Assembly (NCBI RefSeq): GCF_003671495.1
Contig: NZ_RCHN01000033.1
Span: 62,001 to 126,000, forward strand
Direction: 5' to 3'
Length of the DNA: 64,000 nt
DNA from: Ketobacter sp.
Lineage (GTDB): Bacteria > Pseudomonadota > Gammaproteobacteria > Pseudomonadales > Ketobacteraceae
Below the pieces are notes generated by a model. That model saw only the letters and a program-made list of their open reading frames with translations. It was not told the origin of the DNA and searched no databases. Of this stretch, positions 27,874-40,303 are shown in pieces. The position numbers were made by a program, and so were the translations under genes. Within the stretch, counting starts at the first letter, position 1. Each line of letters opens with the position of its first letter.

Positions 27874-28572
27874 CTATAAAATCAGCTCCCGAAAATCGTC
27901 CAGCAGCCAGTCCGGTTCGCTGTTGGCCACCGGCTCACCGTGATTGTAACCGTAGGTCAGGGCAGCACTGACCCAACCCGCTGCTTTTGCCGCCTCCACA
28001 TCGTTGCGGCTGTCCCCCACCATCAGGCTGTGGGCGGGTGCCGCCCCCAACTGCCGGCCCACCTCTTCCAACGGCATGGGGTGGGGTTTTTTATGGGGCA
28101 GGCATTCCCCGCCCAGCACCAGGGTGAAGTAACCGGCGATGTCCAGGCTTTGCAGCAGGGGATCGGCGAATATCTTGGGCTTGTTGGTAATCACTGCCAA
28201 CGGCACACCCAGCTGCCGGATCGCCGGCAAGACCTCTGCCACCCCGCCATAGAGCCGGGTCAGGCGCCCGTTCTCTTCTGCGTAGTATTCACGAAAGCGG
28301 GCCATCGCCGGATCAAATTCGGCCTCGGTGATGGCCGCCACGGCAGCGGGGTCGTAGCTGTCTGCCAACGCCCGCTTCACCAGCAGAGCGGCCCCATTGC
28401 CCACCCAGCCGCGCACCTTGTCCTCACCAGCGGCGGGCCGTCCCAACGCCACCAGCATGCGGTCGGTGGCGACCGCGATGTCCGGTACACTGTCCACCAG
28501 GGTGCCGTCCAGGTCAAAGGCAATCAAGTGCGGCAGGTGACCGTGAAAGAACCCCGTCAGTTTGCGCAGCAT
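27874..28572 (-). CDS. gph: Phosphoglycolate phosphatase
   Basis: A 232-residue HAD-family phosphatase that removes 2-phosphoglycolate formed during DNA repair. The motifs are [13 protein letters not shown] (nucleophile and acid/base Asp), VITNKP (motif II), a Lys in HKKPHP (motif III) and [17 protein letters not shown] (motif IV). Length and helical cap match Gph. It overlaps the 3' end of rpe by 16 bp and is therefore translated with it, an order also found in Pseudomonas and E. coli. The trp leader promoter lies just after its stop. Confidence 0.93.
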   Translation of the reverse strand: MLRKLTGFFHGHLPHLIAFDLDGTLVDSVPDIAVATDRMLVALGRPAAGEDKVRGWVGNGAALLVKRALADSYDPAAVAAITEAEFDPAMARFREYYAEENGRLTRLYGGVAEVLPAIRQLGVPLAVITNKPKIFADPLLQSLDIAGYFTLVLGGECLPHKKPHPMPLEEVGRQLGAAPAHSLMVGDSRNDVEAAKAAGWVSAALTYGYNHGEPVANSEPDWLLDDFRELIL

Positions 28573-29231
28573 GCCAACTCCGCCCGCATGGCGTCGATCA
28601 CCGACTTGTAGTCTTCCTTTCCGAAGATGGCGGAGCCTGCCACAAACATATCCGCGCCCGCCTGGGCAATTTCACGGATGTTGGCAACTCCCACCCCGCC
28701 GTCGATCTCCAGGCGGATGTCCCGGCCGCTGGCGTCGATGAGGGCGCGGGCCTGCTTCAGCTTTGCCAGGGTCTGGGGAATGAATTTCTGGCCACCAAAG
28801 CCGGGGTTCACCGACATCAGCAGGATCAGGTCCAGTTTGTCCAGCACATGCTCCACATGATGGAGGGGCGTGGCCGGGTTGAACACCAGGCCCGCTTTGC
28901 AGCCACCGTCCTTGATCATGGCCAGGCTGCGGTCGATGTGCTCACTGGCTTCCGGGTGGAAGGTAATGTAGCTGGCACCGGCTTCGATAAAGTCGCCGAT
29001 GATGCGGTCCACCGGTTTCACCATCAGGTGCACGTCAATGGGGGCGGTGATGCCGTAGTTACGCAGCGCCTTGCACACCATGGGGCCGATGGTCAGGTTG
29101 GGCACATAGTGGTTATCCATCACATCAAAGTGGACAACGTCGGCGCCTGCCGCCAACACGGCGTCCACCTCTTCCCCCAGGCGGGCGAAATCAGCGGACA
29201 AAATTGAAGGTGCAATCAGGTAATCGGCCAT
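28557..29231 (-). CDS. rpe: Ribulose-phosphate 3-epimerase
   Basis: A 224-residue TIM-barrel enzyme interconverting ribulose-5-phosphate and xylulose-5-phosphate in the pentose phosphate pathway. It has [35 protein letters not shown] (metal-binding His and Asp), [21 protein letters not shown] and LEIDGGV. Length is typical. It is first in the minus-strand run rpe-gph and its 3' end overlaps gph. Its product pool feeds PRPP, a trpD substrate, but the linkage to trp genes is mainly a conserved gene order. Confidence 0.96.
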   Translation of the reverse strand: MADYLIAPSILSADFARLGEEVDAVLAAGADVVHFDVMDNHYVPNLTIGPMVCKALRNYGITAPIDVHLMVKPVDRIIGDFIEAGASYITFHPEASEHIDRSLAMIKDGGCKAGLVFNPATPLHHVEHVLDKLDLILLMSVNPGFGGQKFIPQTLAKLKQARALIDASGRDIRLEIDGGVGVANIREIAQAGADMFVAGSAIFGKEDYKSVIDAMRAELACCAN

Positions 29232-29342
29232 GGCGAGTTTCCGTAAAGTTCCGGGTCAAATTCAGGGAGCGCGCATTGTACTGCACTCAGGGTCTATACT
29301 GAAGGCAACCTGACATTTGCCTAATACAGTTCATCCGGAGCC

Positions 29343-30356
29343 ATGCGATTCACTCTGCTCAAGTCATCCCTGTCCAAGCTGTCCCTGTTACTGCTGACCT
29401 TGCTGGCCCTGTTGCTGGCGCGGGTACTCAGCGCCGAAGACACCGCTCCGAATGACCCTTCAGCGCAGGAGCAAAGCGACCTGACGCAGTTGCCCCAACC
29501 GGCACCGGAGCGGGATGAAACCCTGCGCAATCAGGCGGTGGCAGCCCAACTGGCGCTCACCGACAAGGACACGGAAGTCACCTGGCTGGGCACCGGCAAG
29601 GATCAGTTTCTGAGCCTGTATTTGGCGGACAACAGCGGCGAACCTTTTGTTAATGCATTGATTTTGCATGACAACCTGCAGAACCCGGACTGGCCCGGGG
29701 CCGTCCGCACCCTGCGCCGGGAACTGACCAAGGGCGGCTGGAACACCCTCAGCATCGCCGTGCCGGACTACCGACCCCGCCCCCGGATTCCGCCGTTAGA
29801 GCCGACCGAAGCCAATGCCGCCAGCGCCGAGCTGGATACGGAAGCCACGGAGCCGCCGGACCCGGAAGCCGCGGGCACCGATAGCAGTGCAGCCAACGAT
29901 CCGGCCCAGGCCGCACCGGACCCGCAACAGCTACCAGAGGAACTGGTCCAGCGCATGCAACTGGCATCCCGCTTTCTACAGGAAAAAACGGCGTTCCCCC
30001 TGGTGGTGATTGGTGTTGGCAGCAGTGCCACCCTGTTACTGGAGCAGGCCCGGGCCGGCAACCTGGGTGATGTGAACGGCCTGGTCATCATCGATCCACT
30101 GCCGCTACCCGAGCTGGGGGCCACTGCCGACCTGGGGGAGGATGCCGCCGACATCCGACTGCCGCTGCTGGATATTGCCCCGGAGTTCAACCCCCGCTCC
30201 AACCCCAAAACCCGGGCCGACGCCGCCCGCCGCCAACACCAGACGGGGTATCAACAACGGATTATTCGGGGCAGCTATCGGGAATTCAAAGGTGCGGAGC
30301 CGGGCCTGATCAAGGCCATTCGCGGCTGGGGCGAGAAGCTGTACCGCCGCCGCTAA
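29343..30356 (+). CDS. DUF3530 exported alpha/beta-hydrolase-like protein
   Basis: A 337-residue protein with a long Leu-rich signal peptide (about 1-30, ending LSA), matching the DUF3530 family of predicted periplasmic alpha/beta hydrolases common in Pseudomonas relatives. Visible features include LILHDNLQNPDWPGAVRTLRRELTKGGWNTLSIAVPDY and FPLVVIGVGSSATLLLEQAR, where GVGSSA stands at the expected nucleophile elbow. Between them is an acidic Pro/Ala/Glu/Asp low-complexity insert (about residues 160-198). The terminal RIIRGSYREFKGAEPGLIKAIRGWGEK is conserved-looking. The reaction is unknown. It is divergent from rpe and convergent with djlA. Confidence 0.75.
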   Translation: MRFTLLKSSLSKLSLLLLTLLALLLARVLSAEDTAPNDPSAQEQSDLTQLPQPAPERDETLRNQAVAAQLALTDKDTEVTWLGTGKDQFLSLYLADNSGEPFVNALILHDNLQNPDWPGAVRTLRRELTKGGWNTLSIAVPDYRPRPRIPPLEPTEANAASAELDTEATEPPDPEAAGTDSSAANDPAQAAPDPQQLPEELVQRMQLASRFLQEKTAFPLVVIGVGSSATLLLEQARAGNLGDVNGLVIIDPLPLPELGATADLGEDAADIRLPLLDIAPEFNPRSNPKTRADAARRQHQTGYQQRIIRGSYREFKGAEPGLIKAIRGWGEKLYRRR

Positions 30357-30373
30357 ACGCTAACCGGTGAACG

Positions 30374-32999
<2,626 letters not shown>

Positions 33000-33099
33000 A
33001 GGAAATGGCAAATTTGTGACTCGTATCAAGTGATCGTGTATCATCACACCAGACTTAAAACAGGGTCAAGCGCCCACATCACATTCCGAACCTTAGTTC

Positions 33100-35457
33100 A
33101 TGAATTGGATACGAATTTTTGCCGCTCTCATGATGATGGCGGCTCTTGTTGTGTCTGCCTTTGCAGATGAAGAAGCAGCAGACAACCCCTACCGCCATCT
33201 GGACTGGGTCACCGCCGCCGACATCGCGGCCATGCCGGAGGCACAGCGTCCCACCTACACCGGGATCTGTGAGGGGGTGTACCTGGCGCCGACCATGGCC
33301 CAGGGTGACCCGACCAAAGCCCGGATTGAAGCGTCTGCCGATCGTTTCGACACCCTGCCCGACGGCACTAATGTGCTGAGCGGCGGCGTGGTTCTGAAAC
33401 AGGGTAACCGCGAGCTGTACAGCGACGAAATCCGCCTCAATCGCATCACCCGTGCCACGGCCCTTGAAGGCAATGTCAAAATCCGCCAGGAAGGCATGCT
33501 GATCCTGGGGGACAGCGCCGAGGTCAACCTCAACGAGAAAAAGCTCGACGTAAAAAACACGGAGTACGTGATCCACAACATCCACGTACACGGCAAGGCC
33601 GGCCGCATCTACAATCCGGACGAGCGGGTGCTGGTCCTCGACAACAGTTCCTACACCACCTGTGAACCCGGCAGTGAAGCCTGGGTCATCAAGGCGGACG
33701 AGATCAAGCTGAACGAAGAATCCGGCTGGGGTGAAGTCTCCGGCGCCACCGTGGAGCTGGGGGGCGTGCCGGTGGTGTACCTGCCCTGGTGGACCTTTCC
33801 CATTGATGACCGACGCCAAAGCGGCTTCCTGTTCCCCAGCATTGGCTCCGGGGAAAACGGCCTGGACATCTCCACCCCCTACTACCTCAACCTGGCACCC
33901 AACTACGATGCCACCCTCACCCCCCGCTACCTGGCGGACCGGGGCGAAATGCTGGAGGGTGAGTTCCGATACCTGAGTGACCACACCAAGGGGGACTTCG
34001 GCGTAGGCTACATGCCCGACGACCAGGAATTCGGCGATCGCCGCACCCTGGTCACCTGGCACCACAATGGGCTCTATGACCAGAAATGGGAAAGCGGCGT
34101 GGATTACACCCGGGTCAGTGACAGCGATTATTTTCTGGACCTGGACACCACCCTCAACACCAGTGCCGACACCCACCTGGACCAGCGGGCGGATCTGCGT
34201 TACTACGGCGACACCTGGATCAGCAGCGTCGAGGTGAAGCAATACCAGACCATTGACGACCTGATCGACGACGAGGACCTGCCCTATCGCATGCTGCCCC
34301 AGCTGCGCACGCTGGGACGCTTCCCCATCAGCAATAACCGCATACAGTTTCAGCTCGGCGGCGAATACACCTATTTCGACCATCCGGAAGAGATCGTGGA
34401 CGGCCCCACCGACGCCGACCGTGTGCGGGTCATTCCGTCTGTGCTGTACAACTACCGTCGCCCCTGGGGCTTTGTGGTGCCCAAACTGGCGCTGGTTTCG
34501 CGTTACTATGATCTTAACCAGACGGGGCTGGACGACAACGAAGCCACGGTGGAAAACAGCATTTTCAGCCTGGATTCCGGGCTCTATCTGGATCGTCCGT
34601 TCGATTTTCAGGGCACCCATTTCCTGCAGACCCTGGAGCCCCGGGTGTTTTACCTGTATTCCCCTTACAAGGAGCAGAACGATCAGCCCCTGTTCGATAC
34701 CGCCAAAACCAGCTTCAGCTATGAGCAGCTGTTCCGGGAAAACCGCTTCACCGGTGGCGACCGCATCGGCGATGCCAACCAGGTTTCCGTGGGCCTCACC
34801 TCGCGCCTGATCAACCAGGACACCGGCGCCGAGCAAATCAACGTCAGCCTGGGCCAGATCTTCTATCTGCGGGATCGGGAAGTGCAACTCACCGAAACCG
34901 ACCCGGTGGAGGAAACCAGCCTGTCCCCCTTCGTCGGGCGCATGAATTGGCTCATCAACCAGAACTGGTCCTGGCGCGCAGAAGCGCAGATGGATACCCA
35001 GGAGAGCAATCTGGACAACCTGATCACCGGGTTCCGCTACCGCGACCGCTTCAACAACCTGGTCAACCTGAGCTTCAACTACTACGATAGCGGTGCGGTC
35101 ATCGCCGACCCGGAGTCAGAAAACATCAAACAGTCTGATTTCTCCTTCCTCTGGAGCATCAGCCAGCGCTGGGGCATCATCGGGCGCTGGGGCTTCGACC
35201 TGGAGCAACAGCGCTCCTACGACAACATCCTGGGCTTCGAGTATGAAAGCTGCTGCTGGCGCGCCCGGGTGGTGAACCGACGCTACCTGAAGGAGTCCAA
35301 TGATGCAGATCAAGTGGTGGAGCCCTCCCAGGGGATTTATTTCCAGTTTGAGCTGAAAGGCCTGGGCGGCCTGGGAGGCGCAGTGGACCGGATGCTGGAT
35401 GATGCCATCTCCGGATACCGGGAACGGGAAGCCGCCCGCCCCACCAATTTTAATTAA
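33100..35457 (+). CDS. lptD: LPS assembly outer-membrane protein LptD
   Basis: A 785-residue outer-membrane protein that, with LptE, inserts lipopolysaccharide into the outer leaflet. A signal peptide (1-22, ending FA) is followed by the periplasmic OstA-type beta-jellyroll (about 60-190: ASADRFDTLPDGTNVLSGGVVLKQGNRELYSDEI) and a large beta-barrel. Cys pairs needed for disulfide maturation are visible: an early Cys in GICEG and CEPGS, and the adjacent CC in ESCCWRARV near the C-terminus. This pattern is expected for LptD. It begins the lptD-surA-pdxA-rsmA-apaG-apaH run. The start has a weak ribosome-binding site. Confidence 0.96.
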   Translation: MNWIRIFAALMMMAALVVSAFADEEAADNPYRHLDWVTAADIAAMPEAQRPTYTGICEGVYLAPTMAQGDPTKARIEASADRFDTLPDGTNVLSGGVVLKQGNRELYSDEIRLNRITRATALEGNVKIRQEGMLILGDSAEVNLNEKKLDVKNTEYVIHNIHVHGKAGRIYNPDERVLVLDNSSYTTCEPGSEAWVIKADEIKLNEESGWGEVSGATVELGGVPVVYLPWWTFPIDDRRQSGFLFPSIGSGENGLDISTPYYLNLAPNYDATLTPRYLADRGEMLEGEFRYLSDHTKGDFGVGYMPDDQEFGDRRTLVTWHHNGLYDQKWESGVDYTRVSDSDYFLDLDTTLNTSADTHLDQRADLRYYGDTWISSVEVKQYQTIDDLIDDEDLPYRMLPQLRTLGRFPISNNRIQFQLGGEYTYFDHPEEIVDGPTDADRVRVIPSVLYNYRRPWGFVVPKLALVSRYYDLNQTGLDDNEATVENSIFSLDSGLYLDRPFDFQGTHFLQTLEPRVFYLYSPYKEQNDQPLFDTAKTSFSYEQLFRENRFTGGDRIGDANQVSVGLTSRLINQDTGAEQINVSLGQIFYLRDREVQLTETDPVEETSLSPFVGRMNWLINQNWSWRAEAQMDTQESNLDNLITGFRYRDRFNNLVNLSFNYYDSGAVIADPESENIKQSDFSFLWSISQRWGIIGRWGFDLEQQRSYDNILGFEYESCCWRARVVNRRYLKESNDADQVVEPSQGIYFQFELKGLGGLGGAVDRMLDDAISGYREREAARPTNFN

Positions 35458-35489
35458 TCGCAACCGTGTTGCCTGATTTCGTGAGCACA

Positions 35490-36818
35490 ATGACATTGCC
35501 AACATTTTCGACCAAACACCCAGTAACAACGTACGCCACATTGCCCACCCACCTGCTCGCCGCCCTGCTCGGCGGCCTTCTGCTGCTGGCGGGAAGCCTG
35601 CAGGCCGAGCCGGTGCCACTGGACCGGGTGGTGGCGGTGGTGGATGACGACATCATCATGGAATCCGAGCTGGTGGAACGCACCGGCAGCATCCGTGCCC
35701 GTATGCAGGAACAACGCACCCAGCTGCCGCCCACGGACGTGTTGCTGGAGCAGGTACTGGAACGGATGATCATCGAGAGCATCGAGATCCAGATGGCCGA
35801 AAAATCCGGTATTCGGGTCAGCGACAACGAACTCAACGACACCCTGGCCAACATCGCCCGCCAGAACAACATGACCACCGAAACCTTCCGCGAAACCATT
35901 CTGAGTGAGGGCATGTCCTGGCCCGCCCTGCGGGACCAGATCCGCCGCGAACTCACCGTCAACCAGCTACGCCAGCGCCGGGTGGCCGGCCGCATCCAGA
36001 TCACCGACCAGGATGTGGACAACTTCCTCAACTCCGAAATGGCCAAGACCAACCTGGCGCCGGACTACCGCCTGGGTCACATCCTGATCGCCGTCAACGA
36101 CAGCAGCTCGCCCCAGGTGGCCGAGGAAACCGCATTGTTGGTGTATCAGAAACTGCAGCAGGGAGCCGATTTCGCCGCCATGGCTGCACAGTATTCCAGT
36201 GGAGAAACCGCCCTCTCCGGTGGCGATTTGGGCTGGCGTAAAGCCGCTCAACTGCCCACCCTGTTCGCCGACACTGTACTGGAAATGAAAGCCGGTGAAA
36301 TTTCCCAACCCATCCGCAGTGCCAGCGGCTACCACCTGATCAAGGTGCTGGAATTACGGGGCGGCACCGAGCAGATCGTGCAGCAAACCAAAGCCCGCCA
36401 CATTCTGGTGAAGCCCAACGAGATCCGCAGCGAAACCGAAACCCGTGCACTGATCGACGACATCTATCGTCAGTTACAAGACGATCCGGAACAGTTTGAA
36501 ACCCTGGCCAAAACCTACTCAGACGACCCCGGCAGCGCCCTGCAAGGCGGCAGCCTGGGCTGGGTCAACCCGGGCACCATGGTGCCCGAATTCGAACAAC
36601 AGATGCAGACCGCTGCGGAAGGGGCGATTTCTCAGCCGTTCCGCACCGACTTCGGCTGGCACATCCTGCAGGTGGAAGCACGTCGCAGCCAGGACATGAG
36701 CGAAGAGTTTCGCCGTGGCCGGGCCCGCCAGATGCTGCAGAAACGCCGCTTCGACGAAGAACTGGATGGCTGGTTGCGGGAAATCCGCCAGAACGCCTAT
36801 GTGGAGATCAAGCTGTAG
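35490..36818 (+). CDS. surA: Periplasmic chaperone/peptidyl-prolyl isomerase SurA
   Basis: A 442-residue chaperone for outer-membrane proteins, including LptD encoded just before it. The ATG at 35490 gives a signal peptide (to LQA). In-frame GTG codons at 35466 and 35481 are also possible. The N-terminal core begins LDRVVAVVDDDIIMESEL, followed by two parvulin PpiC domains (about 190-290 and 300-400) with GHILIAV, RHILVKPNE, LGWRKAAQLP and LGWVNPGTMVPEFE, and then a final helix. It lies 32 bp from the lptD stop with this start, within one operon. Confidence 0.95.
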   Translation: MTLPTFSTKHPVTTYATLPTHLLAALLGGLLLLAGSLQAEPVPLDRVVAVVDDDIIMESELVERTGSIRARMQEQRTQLPPTDVLLEQVLERMIIESIEIQMAEKSGIRVSDNELNDTLANIARQNNMTTETFRETILSEGMSWPALRDQIRRELTVNQLRQRRVAGRIQITDQDVDNFLNSEMAKTNLAPDYRLGHILIAVNDSSSPQVAEETALLVYQKLQQGADFAAMAAQYSSGETALSGGDLGWRKAAQLPTLFADTVLEMKAGEISQPIRSASGYHLIKVLELRGGTEQIVQQTKARHILVKPNEIRSETETRALIDDIYRQLQDDPEQFETLAKTYSDDPGSALQGGSLGWVNPGTMVPEFEQQMQTAAEGAISQPFRTDFGWHILQVEARRSQDMSEEFRRGRARQMLQKRRFDEELDGWLREIRQNAYVEIKL

Positions 36819-37841
36819 ATGGATATTGCCATCACCCCGGGGGAACCGGCCGGCATCGGCCCGGATCTGGTGCTGCAACTGGCCCAAACCCAGGATTGCA
36901 GCCGCTGGGTGGTGATCGCAGATCCAACCCTGCTGCAACAGCGGGCCGCCACGCTGCGGCTTCCCATTACCCTGGTGGACTGGCAACAAGCGCCCCCGGC
37001 AGAGCCACGCAGCCCCGGACACTTTGAGCCCAAACACCTGAGAGTGCTGCCGGTGCCTCTGGAAGAGCCCTGCCGCCCCGGCGTGCTGTGCCCGGCCAAC
37101 GCCCGTTATGTGCTGAAAACCCTGGACACCGCCATCGACGGCTGCCTGCAACAACGCTTCGGCGCCATGGTCACCGGCCCGGTGCAGAAATCCGTCATTA
37201 ATGAGGAAGGCATCGCCTTCAGTGGTCACACCGAATATCTGCAACAACGTTGTGGCGTGGACAAGGTGGTGATGATGCTGGCCACCGAAGGGCTGCGGGT
37301 CAGCCTCGCCACCACCCACCTGCCGTTGCGCGAGGTGGCCGACGCCATCACCGCCGACAGCCTGGAGCAGGTGTTGACCATCACCCATCGCAGCCTGCGG
37401 CAACAGTTCGGCATTGATCGCCCCCGCATCCTGGTCTGCGGCCTGAACCCCCACGCTGGTGAATCCGGCCACCTGGGGCGCGAGGAACTGGACCTGATCA
37501 TTCCCCTGCTGGATCGCCTGCGCAAACAGGGGCTGGAATTGGTGGGCCCATTGCCGGCTGACACCCTGTTTACCCCCAAGCACCTGCAACAGGCGGATGC
37601 CGTGTTGGCCATGTACCATGACCAGGGCCTGCCCGTATTGAAGCACATGGGCTTTGGCCGCTCGGTGAACATCACCCTGGGATTACCCATCATCCGCACC
37701 TCCGTGGACCACGGTACCGCCCTCGACCTGGCAGGCACCGGGGAAGGGGACAGCGGCAGCCTGCTCACCGCCATCCAAACCGCCGGCGCCATGCTGCAGG
37801 GGTCCCGCGCCAGCACAGGAGCCCCCCATGTCCAAAGGTAG
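36819..37841 (+). CDS. pdxA: 4-hydroxythreonine-4-phosphate dehydrogenase
   Basis: A 340-residue NAD-dependent enzyme of pyridoxal phosphate synthesis. It starts [17 protein letters not shown], directly adjoining the surA stop with no spacer, and carries FSGHTEYL, the metal-site His in CGLNPHAGE and [13 protein letters not shown], and [13 protein letters not shown]. All metal-binding histidines appear intact. It overlaps the rsmA start by 14 bp. The surA-pdxA-rsmA order is widely conserved in gammaproteobacteria. Confidence 0.96.
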   Translation: MDIAITPGEPAGIGPDLVLQLAQTQDCSRWVVIADPTLLQQRAATLRLPITLVDWQQAPPAEPRSPGHFEPKHLRVLPVPLEEPCRPGVLCPANARYVLKTLDTAIDGCLQQRFGAMVTGPVQKSVINEEGIAFSGHTEYLQQRCGVDKVVMMLATEGLRVSLATTHLPLREVADAITADSLEQVLTITHRSLRQQFGIDRPRILVCGLNPHAGESGHLGREELDLIIPLLDRLRKQGLELVGPLPADTLFTPKHLQQADAVLAMYHDQGLPVLKHMGFGRSVNITLGLPIIRTSVDHGTALDLAGTGEGDSGSLLTAIQTAGAMLQGSRASTGAPHVQR

Positions 37842-38670
37842 AAAACCGGTTTTCAGCCAACATCAGCCGCGCAAACGCTTTGGGCAGAATTTTTTGCACG
37901 ACCCGGGCATCATCCATCAGATCATCCACGCCATTCGCCCCCAATCCGCGGATCTGATGGTGGAAATCGGCCCCGGCCTGGGCGCCTTGACGGAACACCT
38001 GGTGGACCAGGTGGGAGCGCTAGCGGTGGTCGAGCTGGACCGGGACCTGATCCCCAACCTGCGCATCAGTTTCGCCACCCGCAAAAACTTCCACATTTAC
38101 GAGGGGGATGCCCTCAAGTTCGACTACAGCCGGATTCCCGCCGACCTGGCGGCAAGCCTGGCAGACCCGGGGGCCAAGATGCGCATTGTCGGCAACCTGC
38201 CCTACAACATCTCCACCCCGCTGCTGTTTCACCTGATTGATTACCACGACCGCATCAGCGACATGCATTTCATGCTGCAAAAAGAAGTGGTGAACCGGCT
38301 GGCCGCCGGCGTCGGTGACAGCGCCTATGGGCGACTGGGCATCATGATTCAGTATTATTGCCGGGTGGAACCCCTGTTCGTGGTGCCCCCCGGCGCGTTC
38401 AACCCACCCCCCAAGGTGGACTCCGCCATTGTCAGACTGGTGCCCCACACCACCCTGCCAGTCACCACCCGCTGCACCCGCAGCCTGAATAAAATTGTCA
38501 CCGCGGCCTTCAACCAGCGGCGCAAAACCGTGAGAAATGCCTTAAAATCAGTGGCGGACGATGCCCTGCTGGAGGCTGCGGGCATCAGCCCGGAAGTGCG
38601 CCCGGAGCAGGTCTCACTGGCACAGTACGCCCGATTAACCGACCTCACTCTGGACCAAGAGCCAACCTAA
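37828..38670 (+). CDS. rsmA: 16S rRNA dimethyladenosine transferase (KsgA)
   Basis: A 280-residue SAM-dependent methyltransferase that dimethylates two adjacent adenines near the 3' end of 16S rRNA. It has [12 protein letters not shown], the SAM loop [22 protein letters not shown] and the catalytic [14 protein letters not shown]. The C-terminal domain contains [12 protein letters not shown]. The start lies within pdxA (14-bp overlap), and the gene is followed 16 bp later by apaG. Confidence 0.96.
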   Translation: MSKGRKPVFSQHQPRKRFGQNFLHDPGIIHQIIHAIRPQSADLMVEIGPGLGALTEHLVDQVGALAVVELDRDLIPNLRISFATRKNFHIYEGDALKFDYSRIPADLAASLADPGAKMRIVGNLPYNISTPLLFHLIDYHDRISDMHFMLQKEVVNRLAAGVGDSAYGRLGIMIQYYCRVEPLFVVPPGAFNPPPKVDSAIVRLVPHTTLPVTTRCTRSLNKIVTAAFNQRRKTVRNALKSVADDALLEAAGISPEVRPEQVSLAQYARLTDLTLDQEPT

Positions 38671-38686
38671 GGAGCCCGAAACCAGT

Positions 38687-39073
38687 ATGCACAGCGAGCA
38701 GGCCCCCAACGACATCCAGGTGCAGGTACAATGCGAATATGTACCTGACCAATCCAGCCAGGATGAGAACCGCTACGTGTTCACCTACCACGTCGTCATC
38801 GAGAACTGTGGCACGCTGCCCGCACAACTGTTGTCCCGTCACTGGATCATTACGGATGGCAACCAGAAGGTGCAGGAAGTGAAAGGTGAAGGCGTAATCG
38901 GCGAACAACCCACCATCATGCCGGGAGAATCCTACGAATACAGCAGTGGCACGGTATTGCAAACCCCGGTGGGCAGCATGCAGGGCTCCTACCAGATGGT
39001 GGACGCCACCGGCCTGCGCTTCAACGCCACCATCCCCGTATTCACCCTGGCCACCCCCCGGTCCCTCCACTGA
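38687..39073 (+). CDS. apaG: ApaG protein
   Basis: A 128-residue protein with a fibronectin-III-like beta fold, recognisable by IQVQVQCEYVPDQSS, YHVVIENCGT, LLSRHWIITDGNQKVQEVKGEGVIGEQP and FNATIPVFTLATP. Its function is not settled. Some ApaG proteins have been linked to Co2+/Mg2+ handling, and one study area concerns nucleotide pyrophosphate hydrolysis. It is always next to apaH and here overlaps it by one base (TGATG). Confidence 0.94.
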   Translation: MHSEQAPNDIQVQVQCEYVPDQSSQDENRYVFTYHVVIENCGTLPAQLLSRHWIITDGNQKVQEVKGEGVIGEQPTIMPGESYEYSSGTVLQTPVGSMQGSYQMVDATGLRFNATIPVFTLATPRSLH

Positions 39074-39882
39074 TGGCTATTTACGCCATCGGGGACCTGC
39101 AGGGGTGCTACGATGCGTTCACCTGCCTGCTGCAGAAACTCCATTTCAACCCGGACCGCGATCAGTTGTGGCTGGCCGGCGACCTGGTGAACCGGGGGCC
39201 TCAATCCCTGCGCACACTGCAGCATTGCTATGACCTGCGGGACAATGTGGTGGCGGTACTGGGCAACCACGACCTGCATATGCTGGCGGTGATGGAAGGC
39301 TGCCTTTCCCCCAAGCGCAAAGACACCTTCCAGGACATCCTGAACGCCCCCCAACGGCACAAACTGGCACAATGGCTGCATCAGTGTCCGTTAATGCATG
39401 AGAATGAAGACTGGGTGCTGTGTCATGCCGGCATCTATCCCGGTTGGGATCTGGCCACCGCCCGCCGCTGCGCCAGAGAAGTGGAGGCCGTGCTGGCTAA
39501 CCCACAGGAAAGGCAGGTGTTTTTTACCCACATGTACGGTAATGAACCAGCCCACTGGGATGAGTCCCTTCAGGGCCCGGATCGCTGGCGCACCATCACC
39601 AACTTCTTCACCCGCATGCGCCTGGTTGACGACGCCGGCAATATGGATTTCAAGTTCAAGGAAGCATTAACGGATGCACCAGAGGGGTTCAGCCCCTGGT
39701 TTGCGTGGCACAATCGGGTGCCCTTGGAAAAGAAGATCCTGTTCGGCCACTGGGCTGCCCTGGAAGGCAACACCCACTGTGACGATGCCATCGGCCTGGA
39801 CACCGGCTGCGTGTGGGGTAATCAACTCAGCGCCTATTGCCTGGAAACCGGCCGCTGGACCCGCTGCAAGTGCCAGCACTGA
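39073..39882 (+). CDS. apaH: Symmetrical bis(5'-nucleosyl)-tetraphosphatase
   Basis: A 269-residue metallophosphatase that splits Ap4A into two ADP and can remove Np4 caps from RNA. It has the phosphoesterase motifs GDLQGCYDAF, AGDLVNRGP and GNHDLHML, plus CHAGIYPGWD and GHWAALEG. It is the last gene of the lptD-apaH run. A 421-bp gap follows, without a clear intrinsic terminator. Confidence 0.95.
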   Translation: MAIYAIGDLQGCYDAFTCLLQKLHFNPDRDQLWLAGDLVNRGPQSLRTLQHCYDLRDNVVAVLGNHDLHMLAVMEGCLSPKRKDTFQDILNAPQRHKLAQWLHQCPLMHENEDWVLCHAGIYPGWDLATARRCAREVEAVLANPQERQVFFTHMYGNEPAHWDESLQGPDRWRTITNFFTRMRLVDDAGNMDFKFKEALTDAPEGFSPWFAWHNRVPLEKKILFGHWAALEGNTHCDDAIGLDTGCVWGNQLSAYCLETGRWTRCKCQH

Positions 39883-39990
39883 ACCCACCGATCTGCTTAG
39901 GCTGCATGACCCGGCCTTGCCCCAGAACAGTTATCCACAACCACTTTAGCGCATAAGCACAGGGGGCGTTATTCCAACTCTGCCTGTGAC

Positions 39991-40033
39991 GTTGCCCGCC
40001 GTTCTGACGCCCGCAACAACCGCAGCGGGCAAC
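39991..40033. repeat. 9-bp inverted repeat with 25-base loop
   Basis: GTTGCCCGC (39991-39999) and GCGGGCAAC (40025-40033) are perfect complements. There is no T-run after either end, so it does not qualify as an intrinsic terminator for apaH. Confidence 0.6.
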
Positions 40034-40142
40034 GCGCAAAAAATTCCGGCCATCTACGTTTTTTGACGCATCCCAAAACCGGAGCATACAGCTTAAAGTT
40101 ATCTCAACAGACTGTCATCAAACCGATCAGAATTTATAGACT

Positions 40143-40178
40143 GAACTTATTTATTTTTGAAAAAAACAAAATAAGTTC
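40143..40178. repeat. AT-rich 10-bp inverted repeat upstream of prkA
   Basis: GAACTTATTT (40143-40152) pairs exactly with AAATAAGTTC (40169-40178). The loop itself contains T5/A6 runs that can extend the stem, and TTTTCTTTC follows. It could be a weak terminator for apaH or a protein-binding site for the prkA promoter. Confidence 0.6.
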
Positions 40179-40303
40179 TTTTCTTTCAACCATTTTTACT
40201 TTTTCATACTAAGATAATAAATAAGCAGGAATTTGATTTGGAACTGATGCCGATTCAAAAACTCAAATTGTAAAGACCAAACGCGGTAACATGAGGTAGA
40301 CCT

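Larger units (their letters stand above)
39883..40303. other. Regulatory intergenic region upstream of prkA, 421 bp
   Basis: No gene is supported. Two inverted repeats (39991-40033 and 40143-40178) stand out. The half nearest prkA is much AT-richer than the window average. A CATACT preceded by TTTT at 40205-40210 could be a -10 of the sigma-S type, which would fit the known stress control of yeaG-yeaH in E. coli. The match is weak and I saw no sigma-54 site with correct GG/GC spacing. Confidence 0.5.

Noticed and set aside
33079..34887. 602-codon open frame on the minus strand opposite lptD
   Set aside because: It lies wholly antisense to a clear lptD, and its translation is the low-complexity Val/Gly/His pattern typical of a shadow in GC-rich DNA.
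39991..40033. Intrinsic terminator for apaH
   Set aside because: Stem is good but no T-run follows in the plus direction; recorded as an inverted repeat.
40230..40260. Sigma-54 promoter for prkA (TTGGAAC...TGC)
   Set aside because: GG and GC are separated by 7 rather than about 10 bases, so spacing is wrong.
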